Shown here piece after piece: positions 18,978 through 29,379 of a stretch of DNA of 64,000 bases (positions are counted from its first letter, which is position 1; every line of letters starts with the position of its first letter). Location: NCBI GenBank assembly GCA_018985235.1, contig JADGIG010000001.1:1-64000 (forward strand), given 5' to 3'. The translations under genes and the position numbers were made by a program. This DNA comes from Sanchytrium tribonematis (Eukaryota; Sanchytriomycota; Sanchytriomycetes; Sanchytriales; Sanchytriaceae). The notes beneath the pieces were generated by a model. The model saw only the letters and a program-made list of their open reading frames with translations, ran no database searches and was not told the origin of the DNA.

Positions 18978-21008
18978 ATGAATCTCCACTTAAATTTTAC
19001 TAATTCTAAAGTTTGTTCGCCTTACCTTATGTTGTATAGTTCAAACACTCTTTTCGGTATTCATCAGTCTACAATTAAACACATAATTGTAGTCCCGGAT
19101 ACTATTGAAGACGTTGAATTTCATAACGGAACGCTGTACGTGTTTGGAAAAACTCAGAAGGTATATTTATTCAAAGGCAATAAGCTCCAAAAAACAATAG
19201 ATTCTTATATAAGAGAAAATTCAACTTCTCAATATCTTCCAGTCCAGCGAAACAAAGTTTTATTCAATGATTGGCAAAATTTTGAGAATCCTGTGGTTTT
19301 TGCAATCAAGTTTAATGAATTTTTAGTGATTCAATTTGAAAATTACATATCTGTTATTGATAAAAACATGGTTTCAGTCAAAGAGTTTCCTGTGAGATCT
19401 AATGCAATTCACCAATACATGAATTTATTAGTTATCCATCAAGAGAATGGGGTATTCTTTTATGACAATTTATTAAAAGAACGAGTTTCTTTCCCTTTGA
19501 GCATTTCTCCATTTCAAATCTGTGAAGACAAAATGTACCAAAACGATGGAAGCAACAAAACTGTGGTCACAAATTTGCTAACTAAAGCAACTCAGTATTT
19601 GCATTTTAAATTAACCAATATTAACAATGGGACTATGGTAAATAGTGGCAGAACATTAGACATGTATTCTTTTGATTTTTACAGCACGACAAAAAACAAA
19701 TCTATTTCTCTTAATCTTCCCTACAAAAAAGGATTTGCTTATCCGGCTTTTATTAGCGGATGTGGTGAGTATGTATTTTTATGTAAAACTGATGGGATTG
19801 TTAGATATCATTCTAAAAGTGCGAGACTCGATGCTGAAATTGATATGAATGGTATTCTGAACGTAAAGAGTCATGATGTCCGAAAATGGGTTGTTTCGTA
19901 CTCCAGTAATAAGCTTTACATAATGAATTGGGACATGACTAATACAAACTCCTACTCGATGTATTTAAATGATGTCTATTTTATTCAAAATTATTTAGTA
20001 TGTTGTAATAATAACGAAATTAAAATATTTGGAATCAATGAGGAGCTGCAAGTAGAATTAATAAGAAATTACAATATTAGGCAGCTTTGCAAAAAAGACG
20101 CTTTTATTGTGAGCTCTATATCTCGTGTTTATGACTTGTATTTGAGCACTTCGTCCTCGATTCTGAAAATTGACGTGGCCAATAATTATATTCAGACATT
20201 AAACCACGAATTTGCTGATCCCATTTTGCAATTTTCAATATGGAGAAATTTGTTCGTTGTTCGCCACCCTGACGGAATCAGACTCTGGAAATTTCAGAAG
20301 AATAATTGGTCTCCTTTAATTCTGAGCGATTTGAATAGCTACAACAATATAAAGATGACATTTAACAGAGACCAGGACAATGAGTCCACAGATTCTTTAT
20401 CCACAATCAGTGATGAATCTGAAATGGATATGGAAATTGAGGAGGACAAGTATGAAAGCCCAGAATACATCAAAGGTCTTTCTTGGGGCTCAACGCTGCA
20501 TGTGTGGAAGAATGTTTTATTTTGGCAAAAAATTCAACAAAGAAACACTGAAAATAAGCATGTTCCCTTTTTTCTGACGGACGCATCACCTGAAGAAGAA
20601 AAAGAAGATCTTGATGATACAGCAGAAAACCTATGCTTAGAGCAACCGATTCCCGAGTTTGAAAATGCAATTAAGGCTCTGAATGGGCAAAACGCTGAAA
20701 TTTCTGACATTGAATTCTTGCTTCAAATTCTTCAGTCTAATAGTGCTCCCACAGTTGATGTAGCTTTAAGATGCCTTCCTAATGAGCAGAAAATGGTTTG
20801 CCTGTATTTATTTATTAAGGCTATGAGTTTTTGTTCCAAATTTGAATACTTGAATGCTTGGATTCAAGTTATTCTGCAGTCTAGTGGTTTAAAAAATCTA
20901 AATTTGATTGAGACAGATTCAATTGAACAATTTATCTCCGTCTATGAACAACTGGACTGTAACGTCAAGTCTGCTATGTGCTCCCTTGAGTTAATTGTTG
21001 ATAAATAA
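18978..21008 (+). CDS. WD40-type beta-propeller protein, possible UTP/SSU-processome subunit
   Basis: 676 aa. The first 480 residues alternate short hydrophobic strands with turns (for example HIIVVPDTIEDVEF, LYVFGKTQKVYLF, NEIKIFGI, DGIRLWKF) like one or two degenerate beta-propellers. An acidic Ser/Asp/Glu linker follows (about 470-500). The last 110 residues are helical with ISDIEFLLQILQ...CLPNEQKMVCLYLFIKA, which faintly resembles the Utp12 domain of U3 snoRNP proteins. The function call is tentative; the protein itself is well supported. Confidence 0.5.
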   Translation: MNLHLNFTNSKVCSPYLMLYSSNTLFGIHQSTIKHIIVVPDTIEDVEFHNGTLYVFGKTQKVYLFKGNKLQKTIDSYIRENSTSQYLPVQRNKVLFNDWQNFENPVVFAIKFNEFLVIQFENYISVIDKNMVSVKEFPVRSNAIHQYMNLLVIHQENGVFFYDNLLKERVSFPLSISPFQICEDKMYQNDGSNKTVVTNLLTKATQYLHFKLTNINNGTMVNSGRTLDMYSFDFYSTTKNKSISLNLPYKKGFAYPAFISGCGEYVFLCKTDGIVRYHSKSARLDAEIDMNGILNVKSHDVRKWVVSYSSNKLYIMNWDMTNTNSYSMYLNDVYFIQNYLVCCNNNEIKIFGINEELQVELIRNYNIRQLCKKDAFIVSSISRVYDLYLSTSSSILKIDVANNYIQTLNHEFADPILQFSIWRNLFVVRHPDGIRLWKFQKNNWSPLILSDLNSYNNIKMTFNRDQDNESTDSLSTISDESEMDMEIEEDKYESPEYIKGLSWGSTLHVWKNVLFWQKIQQRNTENKHVPFFLTDASPEEEKEDLDDTAENLCLEQPIPEFENAIKALNGQNAEISDIEFLLQILQSNSAPTVDVALRCLPNEQKMVCLYLFIKAMSFCSKFEYLNAWIQVILQSSGLKNLNLIETDSIEQFISVYEQLDCNVKSAMCSLELIVDK

Positions 21009-21031
21009 AAATAATCTACTTTCACTCCCTT

Positions 21032-21772
21032 ATGAAACATGAAAAACGTACAGCAATGAAAACTGCTGCTCATTTTTTAGGTGTCACTAGTTTATGGTCC
21101 ACAGCATTCTTAGTTGGGAGATATCCTCTATTATTTCCAAAAATTTACATATTTATTGTTAGCACTCTCATTTCCATTCGGTACTATTTATACAAAAAAG
21201 AAAATTATCATTATTTTTTATTTGATTTTTGCTACATATTAAACGGACTTTTAATTTTCCAAATATTATTTCCGACTGATTTTCTATTCACAGTTGTTTT
21301 TTGTTTGGCACATGGACCTGTAGGTTGGGCAACTGCAATATGGAAAAATGCATTTGTTTTTCATAGTATTGACAAAATCACAAGTGTATACATCCATATC
21401 TTACCTTGCGTAACTATATTTGTTATGACATGGTGCGTTGAGGAGAGGAAAGCACATGAAAATATATGGATGAACTACTACTTCACATTATCGATGATAG
21501 TTTATAGTGTTTGGCAAACTGCTTATTATTTCTTTTTTGAGAAAAAGAAAGAAAAAATCGAAAATGGTGAAAGGGTTACTAGTTATACATTCTTGAAAGA
21601 CAGATACAATGTCTCAATTTCATTTAGAAGGTTTGTTGTCATGCAAGCGTTTTACACTGTAGTCACTGTGATTCCGACAATACTTCTTTATAATTCAAAG
21701 GAGATTCATTTCGCATTTATAGTCTTTCTGATATCTGTTGCGACTTATAATGGTTCTAAGATAGTAAGTTGA
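21032..21772 (+). CDS. GPC1: Glycerophosphocholine acyltransferase
   Basis: Multi-pass membrane enzyme that acylates glycerophosphocholine to lysophosphatidylcholine (former DUF2838). Family hallmarks are clear: RYYLYKKENYHYFLFDFCYILN, HGPVGWATAIWKNAFVFHSIDKITSVYIH, and HENIWMNYYFTLSMIVYSVWQ. At 246 aa it is shorter than the 400-residue yeast enzyme and ends soon after the last conserved membrane segments. The gene begins 23 bases after the preceding stop on the same strand. Confidence 0.88.
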   Translation: MKHEKRTAMKTAAHFLGVTSLWSTAFLVGRYPLLFPKIYIFIVSTLISIRYYLYKKENYHYFLFDFCYILNGLLIFQILFPTDFLFTVVFCLAHGPVGWATAIWKNAFVFHSIDKITSVYIHILPCVTIFVMTWCVEERKAHENIWMNYYFTLSMIVYSVWQTAYYFFFEKKKEKIENGERVTSYTFLKDRYNVSISFRRFVVMQAFYTVVTVIPTILLYNSKEIHFAFIVFLISVATYNGSKIVS

Positions 21773-21784
21773 TTATTTGTTTTA

Positions 21785-22315
21785 TTAAAGTTTCAATTCA
21801 CCTCTTATTAATTTATATTTGTTAGGCAAAAACTGCTTAAATGTCCTTCCTTTTTCAAGATCCACAACAATACGTTTTTGTTTAATAGTTTTAGGACACC
21901 CTCGTAATGCTTTCCGGGCGTCTTGCTCGTTGCTGAATTCAACAAAAGCATAGTGAGCCCTTTTGGTCATTATAATTCTAACATGCACAATTTTTCCAAA
22001 GCGCTCCAATATATCGAGTAAATCATTTTTGTTAATATCTTTGGGAAGCCTCCCCAGAAAGAGAGTTGAGAAGGCATTTTTTGTCTTTTCCGCATCTTTG
22101 TCGTTTCTATGCTCGAATTGTTGCTTAAGTTTTTCCTTGTATGCAATTTTGTCCTCTGAGGTATCCATCAATTCCACATTTTGAAGACCGTCCAGAAATG
22201 GTCTTGAAGGGCCAAAACCTATTTTTCGCTCAATTTTAGTTACAGGTGGTAAATAATCTAATGCGGGTCGCGGTGCAAATAATTTTAATAGAGGTCTAGG
22301 TAGAGTCGACGTCAT
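21785..22315 (-). CDS. SNP1: U1 snRNP 70K protein, minimal form
   Basis: U1-70K contacts U1 snRNA stem-loop I and helps define 5' splice sites. The N-terminus has the family signature LLKLFAPRPALDYLPPV (about residues 9-25), a charged linker, then one RRM with RNP2 TLFLGRLP and RNP1 HYAFVEFS. The RRM is followed by RIVVDLEKGRTFKQFLPNK, the usual post-RRM sequence. It then ends, giving about 176 aa and no Arg/Ser-rich tail. I use the ATG at 22315 (MTSTLPRP); the frame continues upstream to 22372 with unconserved sequence. The gene sits 3 kb from U6. Confidence 0.9.
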   Translation of the reverse strand: MTSTLPRPLLKLFAPRPALDYLPPVTKIERKIGFGPSRPFLDGLQNVELMDTSEDKIAYKEKLKQQFEHRNDKDAEKTKNAFSTLFLGRLPKDINKNDLLDILERFGKIVHVRIIMTKRAHYAFVEFSNEQDARKALRGCPKTIKQKRIVVDLEKGRTFKQFLPNKYKLIRGELKL

Positions 22316-22676
22316 GTTGCAATAGGGGTTGCTACTTCCAAATTTCCGGAAACATCGTATTTGCTTATTCAAAGATATAAGTTTCTTTGTAATACTCTTA
22401 CAAATCTATAAATAGTCTAACTTACTTTGATCTTCTCACTGGATTTTTGAATCATATACATTTGCCATTTTAAAAATAATCGAGATGAGTTCCAAACTTA
22501 CTAGTAACAGTAGCTGGTGATATCTTCTAGTAGCCAGTGTCAGTATATTGAGATAAGGAGCTCTACTGTCGCTTTTATTAAAAAACCCTTTTTACGTCGT
22601 AGTCATTTGAGACTTACGTGTTTAAAAAACGTATTTATTGGGTTGGAACCCATTGAAACGAACTCTTTAAAGATAA
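22316..22676. other. Divergent intergenic region between U1-70K and a kinase
   Basis: About 360 bases with no gene I can support. It must hold both promoters. It contains an Sm-site-like GATTTTTGAA (near 22442) and a U5-loop-like GCTTTTATT (near 22571), but neither sits in a convincing snRNA fold. A short open frame at 22517-22723 has no recognisable content. Confidence 0.5.
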
Positions 22677-23863
22677 ATGTGTTTTTGTCTCAAGTCTATC
22701 AAGAAGAAATCAGCAGTATCTGATAATTTTGAGTTACCAGACCAATTTTCCAAAAAATATGATATTGGAAGCCTTTTAGGAAGTGGGGGATTTGGAAAAG
22801 TTTATAATGGAGCACTAAAATTGAACCAAAAAGAGGTTGTTATTAAAGTTTTAAATAAAAAGGATGAAGACCTTCCTAAAGAAGTCTTAATTCTTCAAAG
22901 ATTAACCTCTCATCCAAATATAATCAAACACGTGGATCATTTTTACCACAATTCCTGGTATATTATTTTGGAAAAATTTGGATATCACTGGAATGACAAT
23001 TGCTGCGATTTATTCGAGATGATTGAATACTACAATCAATTAAGAAAAGAAAGATTGCAAAGAAATGAAGTTTCAAACTTGTGTTTAACAGAAAACTCGG
23101 TCAAAAAAATTATCAAACAACTTGTTCAAGCTGTTGAATTTCTTAGGCATAATAATGTTCTTCATCGGGATATCAAAGACGAGAATATTCTTGTAGACCA
23201 GAATATGAATATCAAATTGGCCGATTTTGGGTCTGCAACACTTTTAGGAATGTCGAATAAAGATAGGCGACAATTTACTGACGAGATCGAGCTGAACCGA
23301 TTTGGCGGTGTATTTTCGCAATTTATGGGTACGATACAATATGTAATTCATTATTTATTTAGGCGTCTCCCGAAGTTGTTAAGTATAGTGCATATTGTGG
23401 ATTCTTTCAGGAAGTCTGGTCAATTGGTATTTTGATGTTTACCATGCTATTCGGTTATTCACCTTTCCAAAACAGAGAAGAAATATTATACCGTCAACTG
23501 CTTTTTAATGGATTGAAACCTAAAGACACTGATTGTATATCTGAAGATTGTAAAAACATACTCTTGGGTTGTCTTTCCCGAAATATGCTGGAAAGACTTA
23601 CAATTAGTGATTTGGTGGAATCGAATTGGCTAGAGTACTTTCCGCTACCATATAGCGAGTCAAATGTATCATGGGACAGCGGTCCAATTAATTTATATCA
23701 TATTTATTCTCTTGATCGATATCGAAGCTGGTCTTTTGTCAGACGGATTGGAGAACCATTTGAAATACTATATAATCTTTATGCTAAGAAAGACAAAGTA
23801 CCGGACTCATTTGTAAATCGTATCTCGAGAAAGGACACCAAACTTGGACTGGCTACTAAGTAA
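22677..23863 (+). CDS. Serine/threonine protein kinase, CAMK-like (PIM/PAS-kinase type), one 20-nt intron
   Basis: Spliced product 388 aa, mostly a single kinase domain. The glycine loop GSGGFGKVY is at 36-44 and the lysine VVIKVL near 57. A 25-residue insertion after the hinge (WNDNCCDLFEMIEYYNQL...) precedes HRDIKDENILVD and DFGSA. The activation segment ends FMGTIQYASPEV, made only by removing intron 23343..23362, and the C-lobe reads EVWSIGILMFTMLFGYSPF. The substrate motif most resembles PIM/PASK kinases. About 110 residues follow the usual domain end. The start at 22677 (MCFCLKSIKKK) is the first Met before the domain and is not certain. Confidence 0.85.
23343..23362 (+). other. 20-nt intron in kinase gene, phase 0
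   Basis: GTAATTCATTATTTATTTAG. Splicing restores GTIQY-ASPEVVKY of the activation segment. A at -6. It is one of two 20-nt cases, both phase 0. Confidence 0.93.
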
Positions 23864-23878
23864 AATAATTTGTATTTA

Positions 23879-24712
23879 CTAAACTTCTTGAACTAAGTCT
23901 GGCGAGCTTGTAGGAGAAACACCCATTGAAATTTTCGGAATTATAGAGCTTAGCAATAATCGTTGTCGCAGCAAAATACCTGTCATGGGGACAAGGAAAT
24001 ACAAAGATAAGGTCGACATTGAAAAACCGATTTCATACATCATTGAATAGTATACAGAAGATGATTCGGAGATTAGTGCGTTAATTAACGCAATAATCAG
24101 CAACACGAAACCAGTAATAGCTACACCTGTCAATATCACAATGCTTAATTTAATCAAAAAAAGCTTTTTAAGAGCCTTTAATGCTTCCATGCTAGCCTCG
24201 ATATCACTGCCAATAGCATATTTAATATTTCTAAGTTTGGTATAGAATAAAATTTCCAAAATACTTTCAGAGATAAAATTCCACAAGTAAAATCCTATGA
24301 CTACAAAAACGAAAGCCTCGGGTCCAAAAAATGCGAATAGCATTGCTGGGCAAATAGTAAAAGGAACATATCCCCACAACAGATTCTTAGCAGTGACTTC
24401 ATTTCCGACATGCTTATATGCATCTGAAAACACCTCATGAGCTCTGTATATTGCAACAAAAGAGCATATCACAGCAAAGAACAAGAATAAAAAGCAAAAT
24501 ATATACTCATCAACGAACTCATCGCACCACAAGCTCCACAAAAAGTTTGCAACCAAGGTACAAGATAGAGTTCCATACATGAATCGAATAGGAGAATCAG
24601 ATTCTGGATGCTTGGATCGATGTTGTTCCAAAACTTTGAATGTATACGAATATAACAACAAGGTTAAAACTGAAGCAATGATAAAAATCATTGTACAAAA
24701 AACAAGCCACAA
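23879..24712 (-). CDS. Unrecognised multi-pass membrane protein (about 7 TM)
   Basis: 277 aa with roughly seven hydrophobic spans: near 1-22, 45-62, 68-90, 112-140, a charged loop with EASMEALKALKK, then 185-212 and 225-250. The C-terminal tail is Ser/Pro-rich (SMGVSPTSSPDLVQEV). The topology recalls a receptor or a small transporter, but no family motif is visible. It converges on the kinase gene with 15 bases between stops. Confidence 0.65.
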   Translation of the reverse strand: MWLVFCTMIFIIASVLTLLLYSYTFKVLEQHRSKHPESDSPIRFMYGTLSCTLVANFLWSLWCDEFVDEYIFCFLFLFFAVICSFVAIYRAHEVFSDAYKHVGNEVTAKNLLWGYVPFTICPAMLFAFFGPEAFVFVVIGFYLWNFISESILEILFYTKLRNIKYAIGSDIEASMEALKALKKLFLIKLSIVILTGVAITGFVLLIIALINALISESSSVYYSMMYEIGFSMSTLSLYFLVPMTGILLRQRLLLSSIIPKISMGVSPTSSPDLVQEV

Positions 24713-24791
24713 AGCGCGTCAAAGGTCAATTTGCTGTCCCACTCATTTAAAGTATTGAGTCCTTGCTGTTCAGATTAAAAATTTTCCTTGT

Positions 24792-27649
24792 TTGACGTTT
24801 TCTAAAATGTGGACAGTTGATATGGTTCGAAAAACATTTTGTGAATATTTTAGCCAAAAGCAAAAGCATCAAGTCGTAGCATCCTGTCCAGTTGTCTTGA
24901 ATGATCCAACCTTGCTATTTACCAATGCGGGAATGAATCCTTTCAAACCTTATTTTTTGGGACTTCAAGAACCAACTAATAAGCGGGTGTGCAATTTTCA
25001 AAAGTGCATTAGAGCAGGTGGAAAACACAATGACTTGGAAGATGTCGGTGCAGATTCTTATCACCACACATTTTTTGAGATGTTGGGAAATTGGTCATTT
25101 GGAGACTATTTTAAAAAGGAAGCAATTGAATGGGCATGGGATTTATTGGTAAACCACTATAAATTGGACAAGTCAAGGTTATATGTTACTGTTTACAAAG
25201 GAAATGATAGTGTTCCTAAAGACAACGAAGCAGTAAAAATATGGTCAGAGCTGCTTCCTTCCAATAGAATTTTAGAATTTGATGATAAAGATAATTTTTG
25301 GGAAATGGGAGCTGTAGGCCCTTGTGGACCTTGTACGGAAATTCACTATGACTTAGTAGGGAATAGAGATGCATCAAAGCTTGTCAATATGGATGATCCT
25401 CAAGTCATCGAAATCTGGAATCTTGTATTTATTCAATACGATAGACAATCTGATGGGAGTTTAAAGACGCTACCAAATAAGCACGTTGATACTGGTATGG
25501 GTCTGGAGAGATTAAGCTGCATTTTGCAACAAAAACACTCGAATTATGACATTGACACATTTCAAAGAATTTTTAATAAAATCGAAGAGCTGACGAATCA
25601 AAGACCATATTCAGGAAAATTCGGAAAAGAAGATAAGGATGGTATTGATACTGCTTACCGGGTAATTGCTGATCATATAAGAACTCTTTGTTTTGCAATT
25701 GGGGATCAGGTTATTCCAAGTAATGAAGGAAGAGGTTATGTCTTGAGACGAATTTTAAGACGAGGTGTTAACTATGCGCGTAAATTGGGAGTACAACCAA
25801 ATTCATTTTTTGCATCGCTTGTAGATGAGTTAGTTCTAATTTATGGACACGTTTATCCAGAACTCATTTCACAACAAGAAGCTATTAAAGAAGTTTTACA
25901 CGACGAAGAACGAACGTTTGCCAAAACTCTTGATAGGGGCATTAAATTATTTAATGCAGTTGTTCAAGACACTAAGAATTCTCATACCATTAGTGGGAAA
26001 GATGTCTTTAAATTGTATGATACTTTTGGATTTCCGGTAGATTTAACAAAAATACTAGCCAAAGAGAATGGATTTCAAGTCGATGATGTGCAGTTTGAAA
26101 AAGAAATGGAATTGGCAAGAGAGAGAAGCCGCAAAATTGAAACTAGCGCAGAGAAGCAAGTGAAACTAGATACTCATTTAATCACCAAGCTGCAAGAAAT
26201 TGGTATTCAAGATACGGAGGACTCGTACAAATACGGCACTGTGAATGATGATGGATTGGATTGTAAAGTGTTAAACATTTTTCATCCGGACCACCAATTT
26301 ATGGATCAATTTGAAGGTGAAGATGTCATTGGAGTGATTCTTAGTAAGTCTTGTTGCTATGCAGAATCTGGAGGCCAACTTGGAGACAAAGGTACGATAA
26401 ACGCTGACGAATTTAGCTTTAATATTTTAGATACGCAGAAATTTAACCAATATGTATTACATGTCGGCAAAGTTGCAGACGGAAAACTGAAAGTTGGAAT
26501 CGAAGGTAAGATTTCAGTAGATATGACATATCGGAAGCCTTTGGTACAACATCATACTGCCACTCACATTTTAAATTTTGCCCTCAGAAAAGTTTTAGGT
26601 TCCGATTGTGATCAAAAAGGATCTTTAGTTGCATCAGATAAATTGAGATTCGATTTTTCATATGGCAAACAGCTCAAAATAGAAGAACTGCAAAACATAG
26701 AGAAAATTTGTAACGACGAAATTAAAAAAGCCAAGATTATATATGCGCAAGAGGTTTCCTTATCTGTTGCTCGTCTTATCTCTGGATTAAGAGCAGTATT
26801 TGGAGAAGTGTATCCTGATCCTGTTCGTGTTGTTTCTGTGGGAGCCGATATCGTTGAGATTCTAAAAGATCCTCAAAACAAAAGGTGGCAAGACTATTCA
26901 ATAGAATTTTGTGGTGGAACACACGCTAGAAACTCGAAAGATATTTCTGATTTTCTTCTTTTGGAAGAATCTTCCATTGCGAAGGGAGTTCGACGCATAA
27001 TTGCTGTAACAGGATCTCTAACAAAAGAATATCATTTGAAAGCCAACGATTATTGGGACAGATTTCTAATGATTAAGAAATTGCAATTAGAAGATCCAGA
27101 ACTAGAAAGCAATTTGAAGCAGTTCGGAAAAAGTATCGATGAGGCTGCGTTGCCTTTACTAGAAAAACATAGACTTCGAGAAGAGTTCAACGCACTAAAA
27201 AAGGAATTTGTCGAATTTGAAAAAGGAAGAAAGCAAATTTTGCTCTCGCGATTGTCCGAATCTGTTCTAAATTACTTTCAAACAAATGTGGAAAATGACG
27301 TATATCTTACAATTGTCAATTTTGGAGACGACAAAAAGCTTTTAGCTCAAGCTTTTGCCCCATTAAAAGATCTAAAGGGCAAAGGTATGATTCTTCTCAA
27401 TTTTGACAAGTTGAATGGTAAGGTGGCATTTCAAGCGCAAATAACTAAGGTTAATTTGTATTTACTTAGGATCTGACTAAAAAGGGATACTCAGCTAAAA
27501 GTATTTTGGAGCCTGTAGCAAAACATTTCGGTGCTAAGATGGGTGGTCGAGAAGAAAATGCTCAAGGCCAAGGCAATTGTTCTGAAATTGAGCAAGTTGA
27601 ACAGGCAAAATTAATAATTGAACAGCATTTGGCAAATTTAAAAAAATAA
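24792..27649 (+). CDS. ALA1: Alanyl-tRNA synthetase, one 20-nt intron
   Basis: Charges tRNA-Ala. The spliced product is about 945 aa, the normal full length. Clear motifs are FTNAGMNPFKPYFLG, CIRAGGKHNDLEDVG, HHTFFEMLGNWSFGDYFK, HVDTGMGLERL, the editing-domain HHTATHILNFALRK, and CGGTHARNSKDI. The C-Ala domain is completed after intron 27450..27469, ending GAKMGGREENAQGQG...NLKK at 27649. Two Met codons (24792 and 24807) are close; the second begins the conserved sequence. A dual cytosolic/mitochondrial role, common in fungi, is possible but not visible. Confidence 0.97.
27450..27469 (+). other. 20-nt intron in alanyl-tRNA synthetase, phase 0
   Basis: GTTAATTTGTATTTACTTAG. Splicing gives ITK-DLTKKGYSAKSILEPVAKHFG, the family C-terminus. 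The only GTT donor and only C at -5 in the set. A at -6. Confidence 0.93.
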
Positions 27650-27651
27650 AA

Positions 27652-28035
27652 TTAATTTGGGACAAGATAGCCAAGAAAGCAGGAATCCAGTAGCATATCA
27701 GCATTAACCCATTGATGATATTTCTGAAATTTTTTGGTTCCGTCTCTTCCTGCCACCGAAAATAACATCTCGTAGCCTCCTGGATGAAATTTTAAATATG
27801 GTGTTATATTATAAACTTTGCCCATAATCGCAGTCCATGCATCGTTTTTTGCTTTATGCTTGGACAAATCTTCCAAAGTATATCTTTGTGGTCCAGTCCA
27901 GCCTTCTCTTAAGTTTTTAGTCTTTTTTAATCTAGCCCAGTCAAGAGGAGAATAGCCTGGCTCTAATATAAATTTTTGTCTCGATATAACAGTTTCTGGA
28001 ACTCCCAAATTATTATTCATGAGAGGGTGTTTCAA
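27652..28035 (-). CDS. Cytochrome b5-domain protein, CYB5R4-N/IRC21 type
   Basis: 127 aa ending in a cytochrome b5 fold: haem-ligand HPGG (about 84-87) and the second ligand in YHQWVN (about 105-110). The preceding GYSPLDWARLKKTKNLRE matches the region before the b5 domain in CYB5R4 (LMDWIRL...). This is the stand-alone form, as in yeast Irc21, without the reductase module. It may pass electrons in lipid or sterol metabolism, and the window also encodes a P450 reductase. It converges on AlaRS, with two bases between stops. Confidence 0.88.
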   Translation of the reverse strand: MKHPLMNNNLGVPETVISRQKFILEPGYSPLDWARLKKTKNLREGWTGPQRYTLEDLSKHKAKNDAWTAIMGKVYNITPYLKFHPGGYEMLFSVAGRDGTKKFQKYHQWVNADMLLDSCFLGYLVPN

Positions 28036-28101
28036 AGATCATAAAATTAATAGCAAAAAATAAAAAAATGTTTAATTTTTATTTCATATCTAAACAAAAC
28101 A

Positions 28102-28644
28102 TTACTTTTTATCCTTTTTTATGAATTTTGTATATATAAACACCAGGACAGTCACAACGACCACTGTGCGGAAGCTTATTGCAGAGGTCACATCAAGCTT
28201 CATTCTTTCTATTTCAGTTTTCACTTCACTTGAGTGCACTTCCAATTTGTTATTGACTTCCTGAGTTCTCATTTCTAAAATGTTAAGCTCCTCTCTTATC
28301 TCATTTTTTCTGTTATTCATTTCTATTTGCATATCAGATTTTAAATTGCTCATTTCTTGCTTTAGTTCGTCGCCCAACTGCAGCAAATTGTTGTGTATTT
28401 GCGTAGTCTGCGTATTTAAGCCCACATGCTCAGTTTGTCGTATAGATCTTAATTCATTTTTCAATTCAGTCAAGTTTGATTTGTATAAAATTCCGTCACA
28501 ATCAAATCGCGATTTTCCCAATAAAATAGATCTAAGACTTCTATTTTTAATATCTACCAATTCCCTGATGGTATTTGTTAATATGACACTGCTTTTTGAT
28601 GGAAAAACCCGACTTAGGACTTTATAAACTTGAAAAGTATTCAT
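28102..28644 (-). CDS. CCDC90/MCUR1-like mitochondrial coiled-coil protein (DUF1640)
   Basis: 180 aa. It has an N-terminal segment that may be mitochondrial-targeting, a long coiled coil (about residues 60-155, many ELK/EL/IR heptads), and one C-terminal membrane helix VVVVTVLVFIYTKF followed by lysines. This is the layout of CCDC90A/B and yeast Fmp32, inner-membrane proteins linked to respiratory complex assembly and the calcium uniporter. Confidence 0.75.
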   Translation of the reverse strand: MNTFQVYKVLSRVFPSKSSVILTNTIRELVDIKNRSLRSILLGKSRFDCDGILYKSNLTELKNELRSIRQTEHVGLNTQTTQIHNNLLQLGDELKQEMSNLKSDMQIEMNNRKNEIREELNILEMRTQEVNNKLEVHSSEVKTEIERMKLDVTSAISFRTVVVVTVLVFIYTKFIKKDKK

Positions 28645-28776
28645 GTAATATTTAGTGTTTCAAGAACAATTTGTATAATAATCAATTCCGGGAGTATTTT
28701 TATCACAATGCGATGTAACGAATAAGACTTGGAGTAATTTCGTATATGTGCAAAATTACGAGCTAGGGTCAAACAA

Positions 28777-29343
28777 ATGGCAGACACAATTGGTGACAAT
28801 ATACAATGGAGGGCAAAGCAACATGATAGAAAGAAAAAAAGAATGCAGCAGATATCTGAAGAAAATTTAAAGTTGTTAGATGGAACCGTAAAAGGACAGT
28901 ATGATTATGTATTAGCTCGTGCACATCAGTGCGAAATAAAATTAGAAAAATTGAGCATTGAGCGATTTGTAGAAGAAAGTAGCAAACTTATAGAAAATTT
29001 AGGGCTCACCGTCATTGTTGCTTCTGGAGCTTTGAGATGCATTGCAATAATTAAAAATCTAAAACATGAGCACAATTGTGTTGCCAAACTATTTGCGAAG
29101 CATCTCAAAATCGATGAGCAGGTAAAATTTTTAAATAAGCCCGAATGTTATTTGGGTGTGGGCACACCTCAAAGGATACTAAAATTACCCATTGAGCCCA
29201 AATTAATTATTTTCGACGCGAGTTATGTTGATATGAAAAAAAAAACTATTTTCGATCACAAGGATATTAGAATTGATGCACTTAAATGCGTAGATGAATA
29301 TCCGAATGCTAAAATTTGCTTGTGGTCGCGAAGTATCGAATAA
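28777..29343 (+). CDS. CMS1: Ribosome biogenesis protein CMS1
   Basis: 188 aa. It shows the CMS1/CMSS1 pattern: a basic N-terminus with RKKKRMQQISEENLKLL, then VIVASGALRCIAIIKNLK, AKLFAKHLKIDEQVKFL, GVGTPQRILKL and KLIIFDASYVDMKKKT. The fold is a degenerate DEAD-helicase-like lobe, found in 90S pre-ribosomes. The stop lies inside an AATAAA. Confidence 0.82.
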   Translation: MADTIGDNIQWRAKQHDRKKKRMQQISEENLKLLDGTVKGQYDYVLARAHQCEIKLEKLSIERFVEESSKLIENLGLTVIVASGALRCIAIIKNLKHEHNCVAKLFAKHLKIDEQVKFLNKPECYLGVGTPQRILKLPIEPKLIIFDASYVDMKKKTIFDHKDIRIDALKCVDEYPNAKICLWSRSIE

Positions 29344-29379
29344 ATAATTTATTAATATACAATTAAAACAAATTCTCTT

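Noticed and set aside
22430-22600. Possible U1, U4 or U5 snRNA in the gap upstream of U1-70K
   Set aside because: An Sm-like GATTTTTGAA and a U5-loop-like GCTTTTATT are present, but the U5 loop does not match the invariant GCCUUUUAC, U4 pairing to this U6 (GCTAAT) is absent, and no U1 5' end with proper spacing is seen.
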